The notes under the pieces: generated by a model
Told to the model about the DNA's origin: nothing
Seen by the model: the letters and a program-made list of their open reading frames with translations, nothing else
The model's database searches: none
Made by a program: the position numbers and the translations under genes
Shown here: positions 8,050 through 16,549 of the stretch, piece by piece
Position numbering within the stretch: the first letter of the stretch is position 1
Layout: every line of letters begins with the position of its first letter
Source: Deltaproteobacteria bacterium
GTDB taxonomy: Bacteria > Myxococcota > JACRCW01
Length of the DNA stretch: 64,000 nt
Direction: 5' to 3'
Assembly (NCBI GenBank): GCA_016218805.1
Contig: JACRCW010000040.1
Coordinates: 1 to 64,000, forward strand

Positions 8050-10620
8050 CTAGCCCACCCCGGCGGCCCGCCGCGGATCCGCGCGGCGCAGCGCGGAGAC
8101 CAGGGCGCCCAGCTCCGGCCCACCCTCGACGTGACCCGCCGCGCGGCGGGCGTTGTCCAGGGACTCGGCCATCTCGCGCGCGCTGATGAAGCGGTCCTCC
8201 GGGTGCGGAGCCAGCGCCCGCTCCAGCACCTGGCGCAGGGCGGCATGCAGGCCGCGCGGCAGGGGCGCGGCACGGCACTGCTGGTGCGCGGCCAGGACCT
8301 CGCCGTCGTCACGGCCCTCCACGGGGAAGGCGGGTTCCCCCGTCAACAGCAGCTGCAGCACGCACCCCACGGCAAACACGTCACTGCGGGCATCCAGCAC
8401 ATCCAGCCGCGCCTGCTCGGGTGAGAGGTAACCGGCGCTGCCCACGACATCCAGCGGCGGTGCATCCACGTGCGTGAACACGCACGCGCCGAAATCCGTG
8501 ATGCGCACCGTCCCGTCCAGGCCCAGCAGGACGTTGCGGGGCGCCAGGTCACGGTGGACCAGGCCCAGCGCGCCCGCCGCTCCGCGCGCGCGGTGCGCGT
8601 GTTCCAGCCCCAGCAGCGCCTCCATCACCACATGGGTCCACACCCCCGGGGCCACGGTGACGCCGCGGCGCCGCGCCGCCTGCCACGCCCGCTCCAGGTC
8701 CAGGCCGTCCACCAGCTCCATGACCAGGAACGGCTCGCCCGCCGCTTCGCCACGGGCCAGCGCGCGGACCACGTTGGGATGGTTGAGCCGCTGCATCACG
8801 TCGCTTTCGCGCATGAACCCGGTGACCGCGGGGATGTCCATCTGGACCTCGGGCCGCAGGCGCTTCACCACCACCAACTCGCCGGTTGTCAGCGCGCGCG
8901 CGCGGTAGACCTCCGCGGCGCCGCCCACCGCCAAGCGGTCCAGCAGTTCGCAGCCGCCCACCACGGGGCCGCGCGGTGCACCCGCCGGCGCCGGGACCGG
9001 GGGTGGCGTCAGCGGGGGCGGCGTCAGCGGCGCGGGCAGCGGCGGCGGCCGCCGGACGCGCGCGGCCACTGCGGCGCGGGCGTCCTCCCAGGCCTGCAGG
9101 TGCCGGGCGTGGACCTCGCCGTCCAACAGCGTGCGGGCGGCGGCGTCCCGCCGGGTGCGGATGACCTCCAGGGCCACGCGTGCCGGGCCGGTGCGCAGGC
9201 CAGCGTCCAGGGCCGGCGGACCAAACTGTCCGCGGTGCGCCTCGGCCGCCGCGTCCACTTCCTCCGGGCCCGCCTGCTCCCCCACGCCCAGCACGGCCCA
9301 CGCCGGCGCGCGGTGGGTGCGCAGGAATTCCTCCGCCACCCGGTTGCGGACCGCGCGCTCCTCCGCCGCCGTGGACTCACCCACCCAGTCCCGCCCGTCC
9401 TCCGGCGTCCCCACCACCGGCCGCTCCTCCAGCCCACCGCCCGCGGAGCACAGCAGCGCCACCCACTGCCGGCGCTCTGCACCCAGGGCGGCGCTCAGCA
9501 TGGCTCCCACGTTGGCCGCGGGGAACAGCGTGGGTGGCAGCTGGCAGGCGGCGCCACCTTCGGCGGCCACCGCGCGCAGCAGCGTGGGCACGACGGCCGG
9601 GATGCTGGTGGCCCGGGGGGGAGCCGCGCACCGGCGCGCCAGTTCCGCTTCCACCTGGTCCTCCGGCAGCACGTGGAGCACCGCCTGCTGGATGGCCATC
9701 ACCGGGTCCAACCGCAGCGTGGCGTGCAGGTCCGCCAGCGCGTCGTACGCGGTCATGTCATGCACGCCGTCCCACGCGCACAGCGCCTCCAGGATGATCC
9801 GCCGGGCATGGCGCTGCACCGCCACCGCCACCACCCAGGGCTCCACACCCGCCAGGTGCGCCACGGCAAGCGGGAAGGGCTGGTCCTGCTCGCGGGCCAG
9901 CCGCGCGGCCGCGGCCACCTGCGCGGGTGCCAACATGCAGGCGGTGCGCAGGGCGGCGGCCAGGCTCTCATCCGGCACGCTGCTCTCCGCGGCGACCAGC
10001 AGGCCGTCACGCACCACCAGGCGCCGCACGCCCGCGGCATCCCGCACGTCAACCTGGCAGTCCGCCCGGCGGGCGCGCGCCGCCAGCAGCAGCGCCGCCA
10101 GTGCACCCTCCGCGTTGGCATGCGCCGCCCCCGGGCCCTCCGCCGCCAGCGCGTCCGCCAGGTCGCCCGGTTCGGTGTGGCGCTCGTCGTGGTTGGGCTC
10201 ATGAGCCGCACCTCCGGCCGGCGGCCCGCTGGCCGCCTCCTCCATGCAGCGGTCCAGCACGCCCATCATCTCCCGGAGTGCCAGCGGTTTTCCCAGCGCG
10301 GCCTGGACGCCCAGCCGGTCGCGAATTTCGTCCGCGCGGCCGGGTGACACGGACGCCGAAGCCACCACCACCGGCACCGCCGCGCCGCGCGGGTGACTGC
10401 GGATCAGGCGCACCAGCTCGCCGCCGGTCATCCACGGCAGCATCAGGTCAGACAGGACCAGGTCCGGGACGTCCTGCTGGAACATCTCCCACGCCTGGCG
10501 GCCGTCTGACGCCCGGCGCACCGTCACGCCCTGCGCGGTCAGGTAGCGGCTGATGAGCAGCGCGGTGTCGGCATCATCCTCAACAACGAGGACCGAGTAG
10601 CCGCGCGTGGGGTTGACCAT
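8050..10620 (-). CDS. Receiver / DUF4388-like / J-like / Ser-Thr protein kinase fusion
   Basis: 856 residues from ATG 10620 (MVNPTRGYSVLVVEDD); the frame extends to 10740 without domain support. Domain order: a CheY-like receiver at about 8-125 (VVEDDAD, phospho-acceptor Asp in LVLSDLMLPW, Lys in ALGKPL); a DUF4388/PATAN-like segment at about 160-350 (LVVRDGLLVAAESS ... LAAALRTACML); a degenerate J-domain-like stretch (WAVLGVGEQAGPEEVDAAAE ... IRTRRDAAARTLLD); a Pro-rich linker; and a Ser/Thr kinase domain. The kinase looks active: VVVKRLRPE lysine, HRDLAPRN catalytic loop, DFGA and SPEQ. DUF4388 next to a J-like module is a known myxobacterial arrangement. It is cytoplasmic, with no TM segment seen. 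It links two-component input to Ser/Thr phosphorylation and is followed after one base by the lipoprotein gene. Confidence 0.88.
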   Translation of the reverse strand: MVNPTRGYSVLVVEDDADTALLISRYLTAQGVTVRRASDGRQAWEMFQQDVPDLVLSDLMLPWMTGGELVRLIRSHPRGAAVPVVVASASVSPGRADEIRDRLGVQAALGKPLALREMMGVLDRCMEEAASGPPAGGAAHEPNHDERHTEPGDLADALAAEGPGAAHANAEGALAALLLAARARRADCQVDVRDAAGVRRLVVRDGLLVAAESSVPDESLAAALRTACMLAPAQVAAAARLAREQDQPFPLAVAHLAGVEPWVVAVAVQRHARRIILEALCAWDGVHDMTAYDALADLHATLRLDPVMAIQQAVLHVLPEDQVEAELARRCAAPPRATSIPAVVPTLLRAVAAEGGAACQLPPTLFPAANVGAMLSAALGAERRQWVALLCSAGGGLEERPVVGTPEDGRDWVGESTAAEERAVRNRVAEEFLRTHRAPAWAVLGVGEQAGPEEVDAAAEAHRGQFGPPALDAGLRTGPARVALEVIRTRRDAAARTLLDGEVHARHLQAWEDARAAVAARVRRPPPLPAPLTPPPLTPPPVPAPAGAPRGPVVGGCELLDRLAVGGAAEVYRARALTTGELVVVKRLRPEVQMDIPAVTGFMRESDVMQRLNHPNVVRALARGEAAGEPFLVMELVDGLDLERAWQAARRRGVTVAPGVWTHVVMEALLGLEHAHRARGAAGALGLVHRDLAPRNVLLGLDGTVRITDFGACVFTHVDAPPLDVVGSAGYLSPEQARLDVLDARSDVFAVGCVLQLLLTGEPAFPVEGRDDGEVLAAHQQCRAAPLPRGLHAALRQVLERALAPHPEDRFISAREMAESLDNARRAAGHVEGGPELGALVSALRRADPRRAAGVG

Positions 10621-11010
10621 CCGGAGGGGCTCCCAAAGTCCGCGCCACGGGCCGCGAACCGGACGGCGCGAGCATAGGAGCGTGGCCCCGCTGCCGCCAC
10701 CGGCCTGCCCGGGCGCTTGCTCCATCGTCACGGACCGCATTGGAATGAAGGGCGGCGCTGTGCAGGGCCAGGCTGTTGTCAGCGGCCGCCGCCCAGGCGT
10801 CTGTGGGACCGCACCCGTGCCTCAGAGAGCGCCTCCGAGTCGACAACCTGGTTCCTTGACCTCCGTGAACATTGCGGCGCGGCGGCGTGGGTTTCGCTGC
10901 AATGCGACGCCGACAGGAACGGACCACCAACGGGGATGCCCGCATGCGAATCCATGTTCCGCTCCTGACCCCACGCGGCGAGGAACCCGCCTGGCTCCGG
11001 ATCGTTTTCC
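10621..11010. other. 390-bp gene-free stretch
   Basis: No reading frame here has a ribosome-binding site together with plausible protein composition. The first 100 bp should contain the promoter of the kinase/lipoprotein operon (minus strand). The remainder holds no hairpin or repeat I can support, and it leads directly into the 22-bp array. Confidence 0.4.
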
Positions 11011-11359
11011 GCTACCCCCGCGCAGCCATCCGGTGACCGCCCGGGGCAGCATCCGTGGGCCCTGGCGACCGCCCGGTGACGGACCCGGACCCCATCCGTG
11101 CCCCAAGGCGACCCCTTCCGTGACCCCAGGCGCCCCGTCCGTGACCCCCGGCGACGGCCTGGTGACCCCACCTCCACCTACAGGTGACGCCCTTCCACCT
11201 ACCTGGTGACCCCCACTTGCCAGGGCGGTGACCCCCATCAGCCCCGCCGGTGACCCCCGCCTACCCCCACACATGACTCCACCCACCTACATCCTGCCCC
11301 CGGAACCAGGCACGGGTGACCCCCGGAAACCCCTCCGGTGAGGCCAAGTTGCACCCGTG
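11011..11359 (+). repeat. Degenerate 22-bp tandem array headed by GTGAC(C)CC, about 15 units
   Basis: The word GTGAC or a close variant recurs at 11033, 11055 (GTGGG), 11076, 11098 (GTGCC), 11120, 11141, 11162, 11184, 11206, 11228, 11250, 11273 (ATGAC), 11294 (CTGCC), 11316 and 11338 (GTGAG). The steps are 21-23 bp. A weaker unit (GCTACCCCC) starts at 11011. The unit consensus is GTGACCCCC plus about 13 variable, C-rich bases. The period is not a multiple of three, so this is not a coding repeat, and the units are too divergent for a recent minisatellite. The minus strand carries GGGGG runs once or twice per unit, which could favour G-quadruplexes. The array ends about 55 bp before the ATG of the next gene. 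Its role is unknown. Confidence 0.75.
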
Positions 11360-11415
11360 TCGGGCGCGGGCAACAAGTGGCAACCCAAACCAAGAACAAC
11401 GAGGGGAGCGAACCC

Positions 11416-12216
11416 ATGGCAACGAACGTGGAGGAGTTGAACACCCTGGAACTGTATTTCTTTGGCCCGCTGGCACTGGTGGTCCTGCGGCGCCACAAAA
11501 CCGTCATTGGCGCCCTGATGATCGCCGAGGGAACCGCTCAGTGGCTGGCGGACATTGAACGGTCCGTTCCCCAGACCCGGGACGCGGTGGAGAAACAGAT
11601 CAAGGAGGAAGCGGACGTCACCGCGGCGCTGGCGGCGGCCGGGGTGCACCTGGAGAAGTTGGGGCCGTGGCGGCGGGTGATTGAGCGGACGGCGTTTTCC
11701 ACCAAGGACAAGACGCGCCGAGAAGAACTGCTCAAGGTGGCGGGCTACGGCCTGGGGCAGGTTGAGTCCCCCAAGGAAGCCAAAGAGTTCCTGGTGAACG
11801 TCAAACCGCTGGTGGAAATGCGGAAGGACATGCTGCTGGGGCGGGGTCTGGCGCCTGCGGTGGTGGACTTCCCGATCAACACCTTGGCCGCCATGGAGTC
11901 GGAATCAGGCAACGTGGCCAAGGAGAAGGCGGAGGCGGCGCTGGCCGGCACTCACACGCGCAAGTGCCGGGCGGAGTTGAGCTCCATGTTGGACCGCGCG
12001 GATGACTCCGTGGAGATCCTGGTGCAGCAGTCCCTGTTCCTTGACCCGGCGCAGCGCAAGGCGGTGGAGGACCTCAGCGCGGAGTGGTTGGCGGCGCTGA
12101 ACGAGGCGCGGGTGCTCACGCGCAAGCGCGTGGAGCAGGGGGACGTTCCGCCCAGCCTGGTGGACGGCCCCTCCACCACTCCACCCGCCACCACGCCCGC
12201 GGGTACGCCGGGCTGA
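11416..12216 (+). CDS. Hypothetical cytoplasmic protein downstream of the 22-bp array
   Basis: 266 residues from ATG 11416, preceded by GAGGGGAG (11401-11408). Upstream codons in this frame lie inside the array and are not credible as protein. The sequence is helical and charged (EELLKVAGYGLGQ, EAKEFLVNVKPLVEMRKDML), with no signal peptide and no membrane segment. One semi-hydrophobic N-terminal patch (LELYFFGPLALVVL) is short. The C-terminus is a Pro/Thr tail (PSTTPPATTPAGTPG). I do not recognise a family. Its promoter must lie in or just after the 22-bp array, so the array may regulate it. Confidence 0.65.
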   Translation: MATNVEELNTLELYFFGPLALVVLRRHKTVIGALMIAEGTAQWLADIERSVPQTRDAVEKQIKEEADVTAALAAAGVHLEKLGPWRRVIERTAFSTKDKTRREELLKVAGYGLGQVESPKEAKEFLVNVKPLVEMRKDMLLGRGLAPAVVDFPINTLAAMESESGNVAKEKAEAALAGTHTRKCRAELSSMLDRADDSVEILVQQSLFLDPAQRKAVEDLSAEWLAALNEARVLTRKRVEQGDVPPSLVDGPSTTPPATTPAGTPG

Positions 12217-12236
12217 AGGGCACAGATTACCCACCT

Positions 12237-12281
12237 GACCGCGGTGCTCACGGCCTGTCCACGTACTCAACCGCCGCGGTC
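12237..12281. terminator. Possible bidirectional terminator (inverted repeat)
   Basis: GACCGCGG at 12237-12244 is matched by CCGCGGTC at 12274-12281 with a 29-base spacer, between two convergent genes. There is no T-run on either side, so the call rests on position and symmetry alone. Confidence 0.25.
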
Positions 12282-12324
12282 TTCCGGTCCCCAACCCATC
12301 ACCCCCCTCTGCGCCAAGCGCCGT

Positions 12325-13539
12325 TCAGGGCATTGGCTGGTCCGAAGTGGGCACAGCAGGGCTGTACTCGCCCAGGAGGCTGTTCACGGCTTCTATGTCT
12401 GCCGGGTACAACTTCCGCCCGTCGACACACACTTCGAACTGGAGCAACCCTGCAGGGCCACCGTCGAACGCGTCGACGGTGACGCAGCCGAGGACGAGTT
12501 CGAGACGGCGCTGGAGTTCCACGGCGTCCCGCTCAAGGAGACGACGAGCTGTCTCTGCCGGTGTTTCGCTCGACTGAGCGCCCATGGTCAGGAGGCGGAC
12601 CTGCGTGCATTCGGCGTCAACACAGCGCCACTCGTTGGAAGACTGAAGGGTTGGGCGAGGGGCATCGCCAGGGTGGTCGGCCAACGGTAGGCCGCCGTCA
12701 ACGTCCGCGTACCGATTCGCGGCGAGAACCTCATACTTCCGTCGAAGCTCGCCCGAACTTCCGTTGAGGGTGTCAATGACTAGAGGCCTTCCATCGGCAT
12801 AGCCGGTCGCGACCAGGTCGTCCACGTCCAGTTCCGTAGCTTGGCGGACCCGTCGCCACACCCGGACGGTGGCATGAGCGCCCTCAATGGTAGGACCAAT
12901 CTTGATCAGCCTTTGCCAGAAATCCGGAGTTGACCGCGTTGGCTCCTGAAAGCCGGAGTTCCATTTCGGAGCCGCCTCTGAGACTGATGCCAGCTCGCTA
13001 GGCGAAACAGAGACCCTGTCGTCACGGTGTCGGGAGCCAAGCTCAATCACGATCTGCTCGATGCGAGCCGGTGCGACAATGTCGAAGACCCACTCCCGGA
13101 AGATCTCGTTGGCAAACGGGATGACCCTATCGCCCGTTCGCAGCGGGATCGGCACGCGGGAAAACACGCGCGACACAATGTCGCTGGTGCGCTGCACTCG
13201 TGAGCCATCCGCAGGAGGTGACAACACCCCGACGAGACTGGGAATCCAGACCACAAGGCAGGCGACGTAGACAGAGCGCCGAACGGCAGGCGAGAGCGAT
13301 GATATCCGCGCTTTCGATCCTCCGAACGCCAGCACAAGACCATATCGCTTCGCATAGAATGCGGTACCTGCATAGGCCAACAGAATCACAATCATGACGG
13401 ACACGGCTCGTGTGGGGGTTCCCAGTGCAGAGCGGAACGCGGACCACGCCTGCAGCAGGGCCCCGAGTCGGTCCACAAAAGTGATACCGAGCACCACGAC
13501 GACAAAGAGCACGTACTGCCATCGACGGAGCTTGTTCAT
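12325..13539 (-). CDS. Hypothetical membrane protein with three N-terminal TM segments
   Basis: 404 residues from ATG 13539 (MNKLRRWQYVLFVVVVLG). Hydrophobic segments lie near residues 8-24, 45-65 (AVSVMIVILLAYAGTAFYA) and 85-106 (SVYVACLVVWIPSLVGVLS). The remaining 290 residues are soluble-looking, probably extracytoplasmic, with two Cys pairs (WRCVDAECTQV; VLGCVTV ... FEVCVDG) that could be disulphides. No family recognised. Base composition is clearly less GC-rich than the flanking genes, which suggests acquisition by transfer or weak codon selection. It is convergent with the gene ending at 12216. Confidence 0.6.
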   Translation of the reverse strand: MNKLRRWQYVLFVVVVLGITFVDRLGALLQAWSAFRSALGTPTRAVSVMIVILLAYAGTAFYAKRYGLVLAFGGSKARISSLSPAVRRSVYVACLVVWIPSLVGVLSPPADGSRVQRTSDIVSRVFSRVPIPLRTGDRVIPFANEIFREWVFDIVAPARIEQIVIELGSRHRDDRVSVSPSELASVSEAAPKWNSGFQEPTRSTPDFWQRLIKIGPTIEGAHATVRVWRRVRQATELDVDDLVATGYADGRPLVIDTLNGSSGELRRKYEVLAANRYADVDGGLPLADHPGDAPRPTLQSSNEWRCVDAECTQVRLLTMGAQSSETPAETARRLLERDAVELQRRLELVLGCVTVDAFDGGPAGLLQFEVCVDGRKLYPADIEAVNSLLGEYSPAVPTSDQPMP

Positions 13540-13648
13540 CGGAAAGGCCCTGAGGGCAAACAAAGAGACAGGTAGCCGCGCACTCGGGGCCTGCCCCGAC
13601 GTCCGTGATGACAGCCGAGGGGAGCCTAGGTGGCATTCTGTTGGTGGG

Positions 13649-14455
13649 CTAGCCCATCACGGCGATCAACTGCCGGCACTGCCCCACCAGTTCGCCGCCC
13701 TGGGACCACATCTCCGTCAGTTCCTCGGAGTAGCCCTCCGCCGCCCAGCGCGACCGCGTGGACAGCAGCCACGGGGCGTCACCCGGCAGGCCCGGGGACG
13801 GAAAGCGGCCAAGGAAGTGCATGGTGAAGTCCACCGACGCGCCCGCCACCGGCGCCTCCGCACGGGAGAAAAACGCGGGCGGCATGGCGTCCAGCAGTGC
13901 GGCCGCGAAGGGCGCGTCCGCCGTCACAGGCTGCCGCGGCCGCAGCCACGCGGCCATGTGCGCCTCGGGGGCGCCGGCGTACGGCGGCGCGCCCCCGCAG
14001 AAGCGGAACTCCAGGTGCCGAGCAAACGCGGGCAGCATGGGGTGGTCCCCCACCACGGGCGTGGCGTCATCAAACGGGACCACCTTGGGCATCACGGCGT
14101 CCTGGTAGTGCAGCGCCCGCGCGCGCCCCGCTGCCACCGTGGCCGACGCAAAGCACACCACCGCGCCGTCCTCCTGCTCCAGGCGGGCGGACAGGTGGCT
14201 CACCAGCGAGCCGCGGCGCTCTTCGCGCACGCGCAGCACCGCGGGTCCCTGCCGCGCGGGCGCACAGAAATGCACGGTGAGCGAGCGTGGCACGCGCGCC
14301 GGATCATCCACGGTGTCCATCACGCCGCGCACCAGCGTGGCCGCCAGCAGCCCGCCGTAGACGCCACGGCCCTGGTACCAGTCCGGCGTCCAGCGCCCCG
14401 TGAACAACCCGGGCGCGGTGCGCTGGAAGCGGTGCGCCGCATCAAACGGCTGCAT
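13649..14455 (-). CDS. Acyl-CoA thioesterase family protein (double hotdog)
   Basis: 268 residues from ATG 14455, one base after the stop of the TolC-family gene, so the two form an operon. The sequence has the layout of thioesterase-like double-hotdog proteins: an N-terminal half with GVYGGLLAATLVRGV and SLTVHFCAPARQGP, and a second hotdog with ASVDFTMHFLGRF and a C-terminal strand pattern EMWSQGGELVGQCRQLIAV. The family hydrolyses acyl-CoA thioesters in the cytoplasm; chain-length preference cannot be read from sequence. Pairing with an outer-membrane channel is unusual and gives no clear pathway. It could in principle cover the missing DHNA-CoA thioesterase step of the menaquinone cluster, but nothing in the sequence favours that. 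Confidence 0.75.
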   Translation of the reverse strand: MQPFDAAHRFQRTAPGLFTGRWTPDWYQGRGVYGGLLAATLVRGVMDTVDDPARVPRSLTVHFCAPARQGPAVLRVREERRGSLVSHLSARLEQEDGAVVCFASATVAAGRARALHYQDAVMPKVVPFDDATPVVGDHPMLPAFARHLEFRFCGGAPPYAGAPEAHMAAWLRPRQPVTADAPFAAALLDAMPPAFFSRAEAPVAGASVDFTMHFLGRFPSPGLPGDAPWLLSTRSRWAAEGYSEELTEMWSQGGELVGQCRQLIAVMG

Positions 14456-14456
14456 G

Positions 14457-16376
14457 TCAGGGACCCGCGCTCCACAGCGCGTCCGTGCCGCCCGCCAGGC
14501 CGGCGCGCACCAACTCCGCGGGGGACGGGTTGAGGCTGAGGGTGTGCGAGCCCACCGCCTGCGCCCGGTGGGCGCGGCCCGGCGGCGCCAGCGCGGGCAC
14601 GCGGGTGCCCGGCGTCACCAGCGGCGCATCCCCTGCCAGCGTGGCGGTGGGGTCGGTGACCGGGGCCAGCGCGCCCAGCACCACCGGGCTGGCGTTGGGG
14701 TAGTGGCGGGTCCCGTCAGACACGGGCGGGTTGAAACCACCGGAAACAAACGCCAGCGCCAGCCGCGCGGTCAGCAGGTCCACTTCCGCCAGGGCCAGGT
14801 CCAGCGACGCGGAGATCACCAGTTGCTCGGCGTCCAGCACCTCGAGCTGGGTGGCGGCACCCACCTCAAAGCGGGAGCGCGCGTCACGCGCGTTCTCCTC
14901 GGCCAGCTTCAGCGCGGTGCGCTGGTTGACCAGGTTCTCCTTGCGCACGGACACCTCGCGCAGGTTGCCGCGCACCGCCATCTCCAGCTTCATGCGCGCC
15001 TGGTCCAGCGCCAGGCGCGCCTCGCGCACCTGCGAACCGCTCTCACGCCACGCCGTGTAGCGCTCACCGCCGTCATACAGGGGGAGCGACGCGTTGAGCA
15101 TCACCGAGTAGGTCACCGGGTCCTTCTGGAAGCCGCGGATGTTGGAGGTGGCCCGCGCCGCCGCCGTCAGGCTGACGGTGGGCATCCAGCGCATGAGCGC
15201 GTCTATCCGGTTGCGCTCCGCCATGGCCAGCGCCAGCCGCGCGGCGGCAAAGTCCGGGCGCGTGTCCGCGGCGTGCGCAATGAGCGCGTCCTCCGTCATG
15301 CCGTCTTCAAACGGCGGCATGGGCGGCAGGGCGCCCACGTCAAACCCCTCCTCCACGCCCAGCATGGAGCCCAGCGCGGCCACGGCGGACTGGTAAGCGC
15401 TGCGCGCGGAGCGCACGGAGGCCTTGGCGCGCTCCAGGTCGCTTTCGCCGCGGCGCGCGGCCAGCGGCGGCAGCGTGCCCACCTCCACACGCACGCGCGT
15501 GACGTCCAGGTGGTGCTGCAGGTTCTCCACCTGCTTCTCCGCAATTCCCACCAGTTTGCGCGCGCTCACCGCCTGGAAGTAGCCCAGCGCCACCATGTAC
15601 AGCGCGGTGTCCCGGCCCCGCCGGATGTTGGCGCCCGCCTGCTTCACGCCGTCATACGCGTTGTAGATGAGCGGCACGGCGCGCCCGTTGAACAGCACCA
15701 GTGAGAAGTTGAGGCCAGCGGTGAACACGTGCGCCGGGTTGATGGCCACCGGGTCCGGCGCCTTGCCGGCGGAAATGCTGCCTTCGCGCGCGCGCAACTG
15801 CGCGGCCAGCGCGCGGTTGGCGTACTCGGTGTTGTAGTTGCCGTCCGCCGCCGCCGCCGCCGCCTGCGCGTCATAGATTTGCGCCTGGCCCTCCAGCTGG
15901 GCGCGCTGCGCGCTGGCCTGCGCGTCCAGCTGCTCCTGCGAAACGGCCTGGAATTCAATCACCGGCCAGCTGAACGTGTAGCCCGCCGTGGCCGTGAGGC
16001 GCGGCAGCACCGCGGACCACGCCTTGCGGATGTACAGCTGCGCCTGGAACAGCTTCTCGTGCGCAATGCGCAGGTCGTAACTGTTGCGAAGCGTCATCCC
16101 CATGGCCTCGTCAAACGGGATGACCCGGCCCGTGCCCGGCTTGAGCCCCAGGGTGCCGTCTGGGCTGGCAAAGCCCGCGCCCGCGGACCGCGCGGCGCCC
16201 GCGGCGGTGGCCGGCGCGGCGGTGGACGGCGCGGCGGCGGCGGCGGCCTGGGACGGGTCCATGCCCTGCGCACCGGACATGTCAAACTGCGCGTGCGCCC
16301 ATGCCGGCGCCAACAGCACCCCGGCAACCGCGGACAGCGTGGGGCTGGACACCATGCGCGAGGTGGGCTTGGGCAT
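14457..16376 (-). CDS. TolC-family outer-membrane efflux protein
   Basis: 639 residues from ATG 16376, chosen because it opens a signal peptide (MPKPTSRMVSSPTLSAVAGV ... AWAHAQ). The body shows the two-fold repeat of outer-membrane efflux proteins: long amphipathic helices with DLRIAHEKLFQAQLYIRKAW and later ARLALDQARMKLEMAVRGN, plus beta segments such as NFSLVLFNGRAVPLIYNAY and NASLPLYDGG. It is longer than a typical TolC (about 450-500 residues); the extra length is an Ala-rich N-terminal region and a C-terminal tail of about 90 residues. No inner-membrane pump or periplasmic adaptor gene lies next to it, so the partner is encoded elsewhere. A thioesterase gene follows after one base. Confidence 0.85.
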   Translation of the reverse strand: MPKPTSRMVSSPTLSAVAGVLLAPAWAHAQFDMSGAQGMDPSQAAAAAAPSTAAPATAAGAARSAGAGFASPDGTLGLKPGTGRVIPFDEAMGMTLRNSYDLRIAHEKLFQAQLYIRKAWSAVLPRLTATAGYTFSWPVIEFQAVSQEQLDAQASAQRAQLEGQAQIYDAQAAAAAADGNYNTEYANRALAAQLRAREGSISAGKAPDPVAINPAHVFTAGLNFSLVLFNGRAVPLIYNAYDGVKQAGANIRRGRDTALYMVALGYFQAVSARKLVGIAEKQVENLQHHLDVTRVRVEVGTLPPLAARRGESDLERAKASVRSARSAYQSAVAALGSMLGVEEGFDVGALPPMPPFEDGMTEDALIAHAADTRPDFAAARLALAMAERNRIDALMRWMPTVSLTAAARATSNIRGFQKDPVTYSVMLNASLPLYDGGERYTAWRESGSQVREARLALDQARMKLEMAVRGNLREVSVRKENLVNQRTALKLAEENARDARSRFEVGAATQLEVLDAEQLVISASLDLALAEVDLLTARLALAFVSGGFNPPVSDGTRHYPNASPVVLGALAPVTDPTATLAGDAPLVTPGTRVPALAPPGRAHRAQAVGSHTLSLNPSPAELVRAGLAGGTDALWSAGP

Positions 16377-16549
16377 GAAGGCTGGCTCCGGGGCGAAGGC
16401 TGGCCCGACGGGCGCCGAGGTAGCCAACCCAGCCGGGTGACGCAAGGCGCCCGACGGGACCGCCAACACTTCTTCATGTGGCGGCGGCGGGGCCGTTGCC
16501 GTGGGCGCAGTTGGACACGCGGCGGGACCCGCGGGATAACGGCGGGCGC

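Noticed and set aside
8470-10347. Long plus-strand open frame opposite the receiver-kinase gene
   Set aside because: His/Arg/Gln-rich antisense of the Ala/Leu-rich kinase.
11011-11359. CRISPR array
   Set aside because: Heads are only 5-9 bp, units are 22 bp without distinct repeat and spacer parts, and no cas gene is present.
11011-11359. Replication origin iterons
   Set aside because: Spacing fits, but no replication initiator gene or DnaA-box cluster was seen; kept only as one option in the finding.
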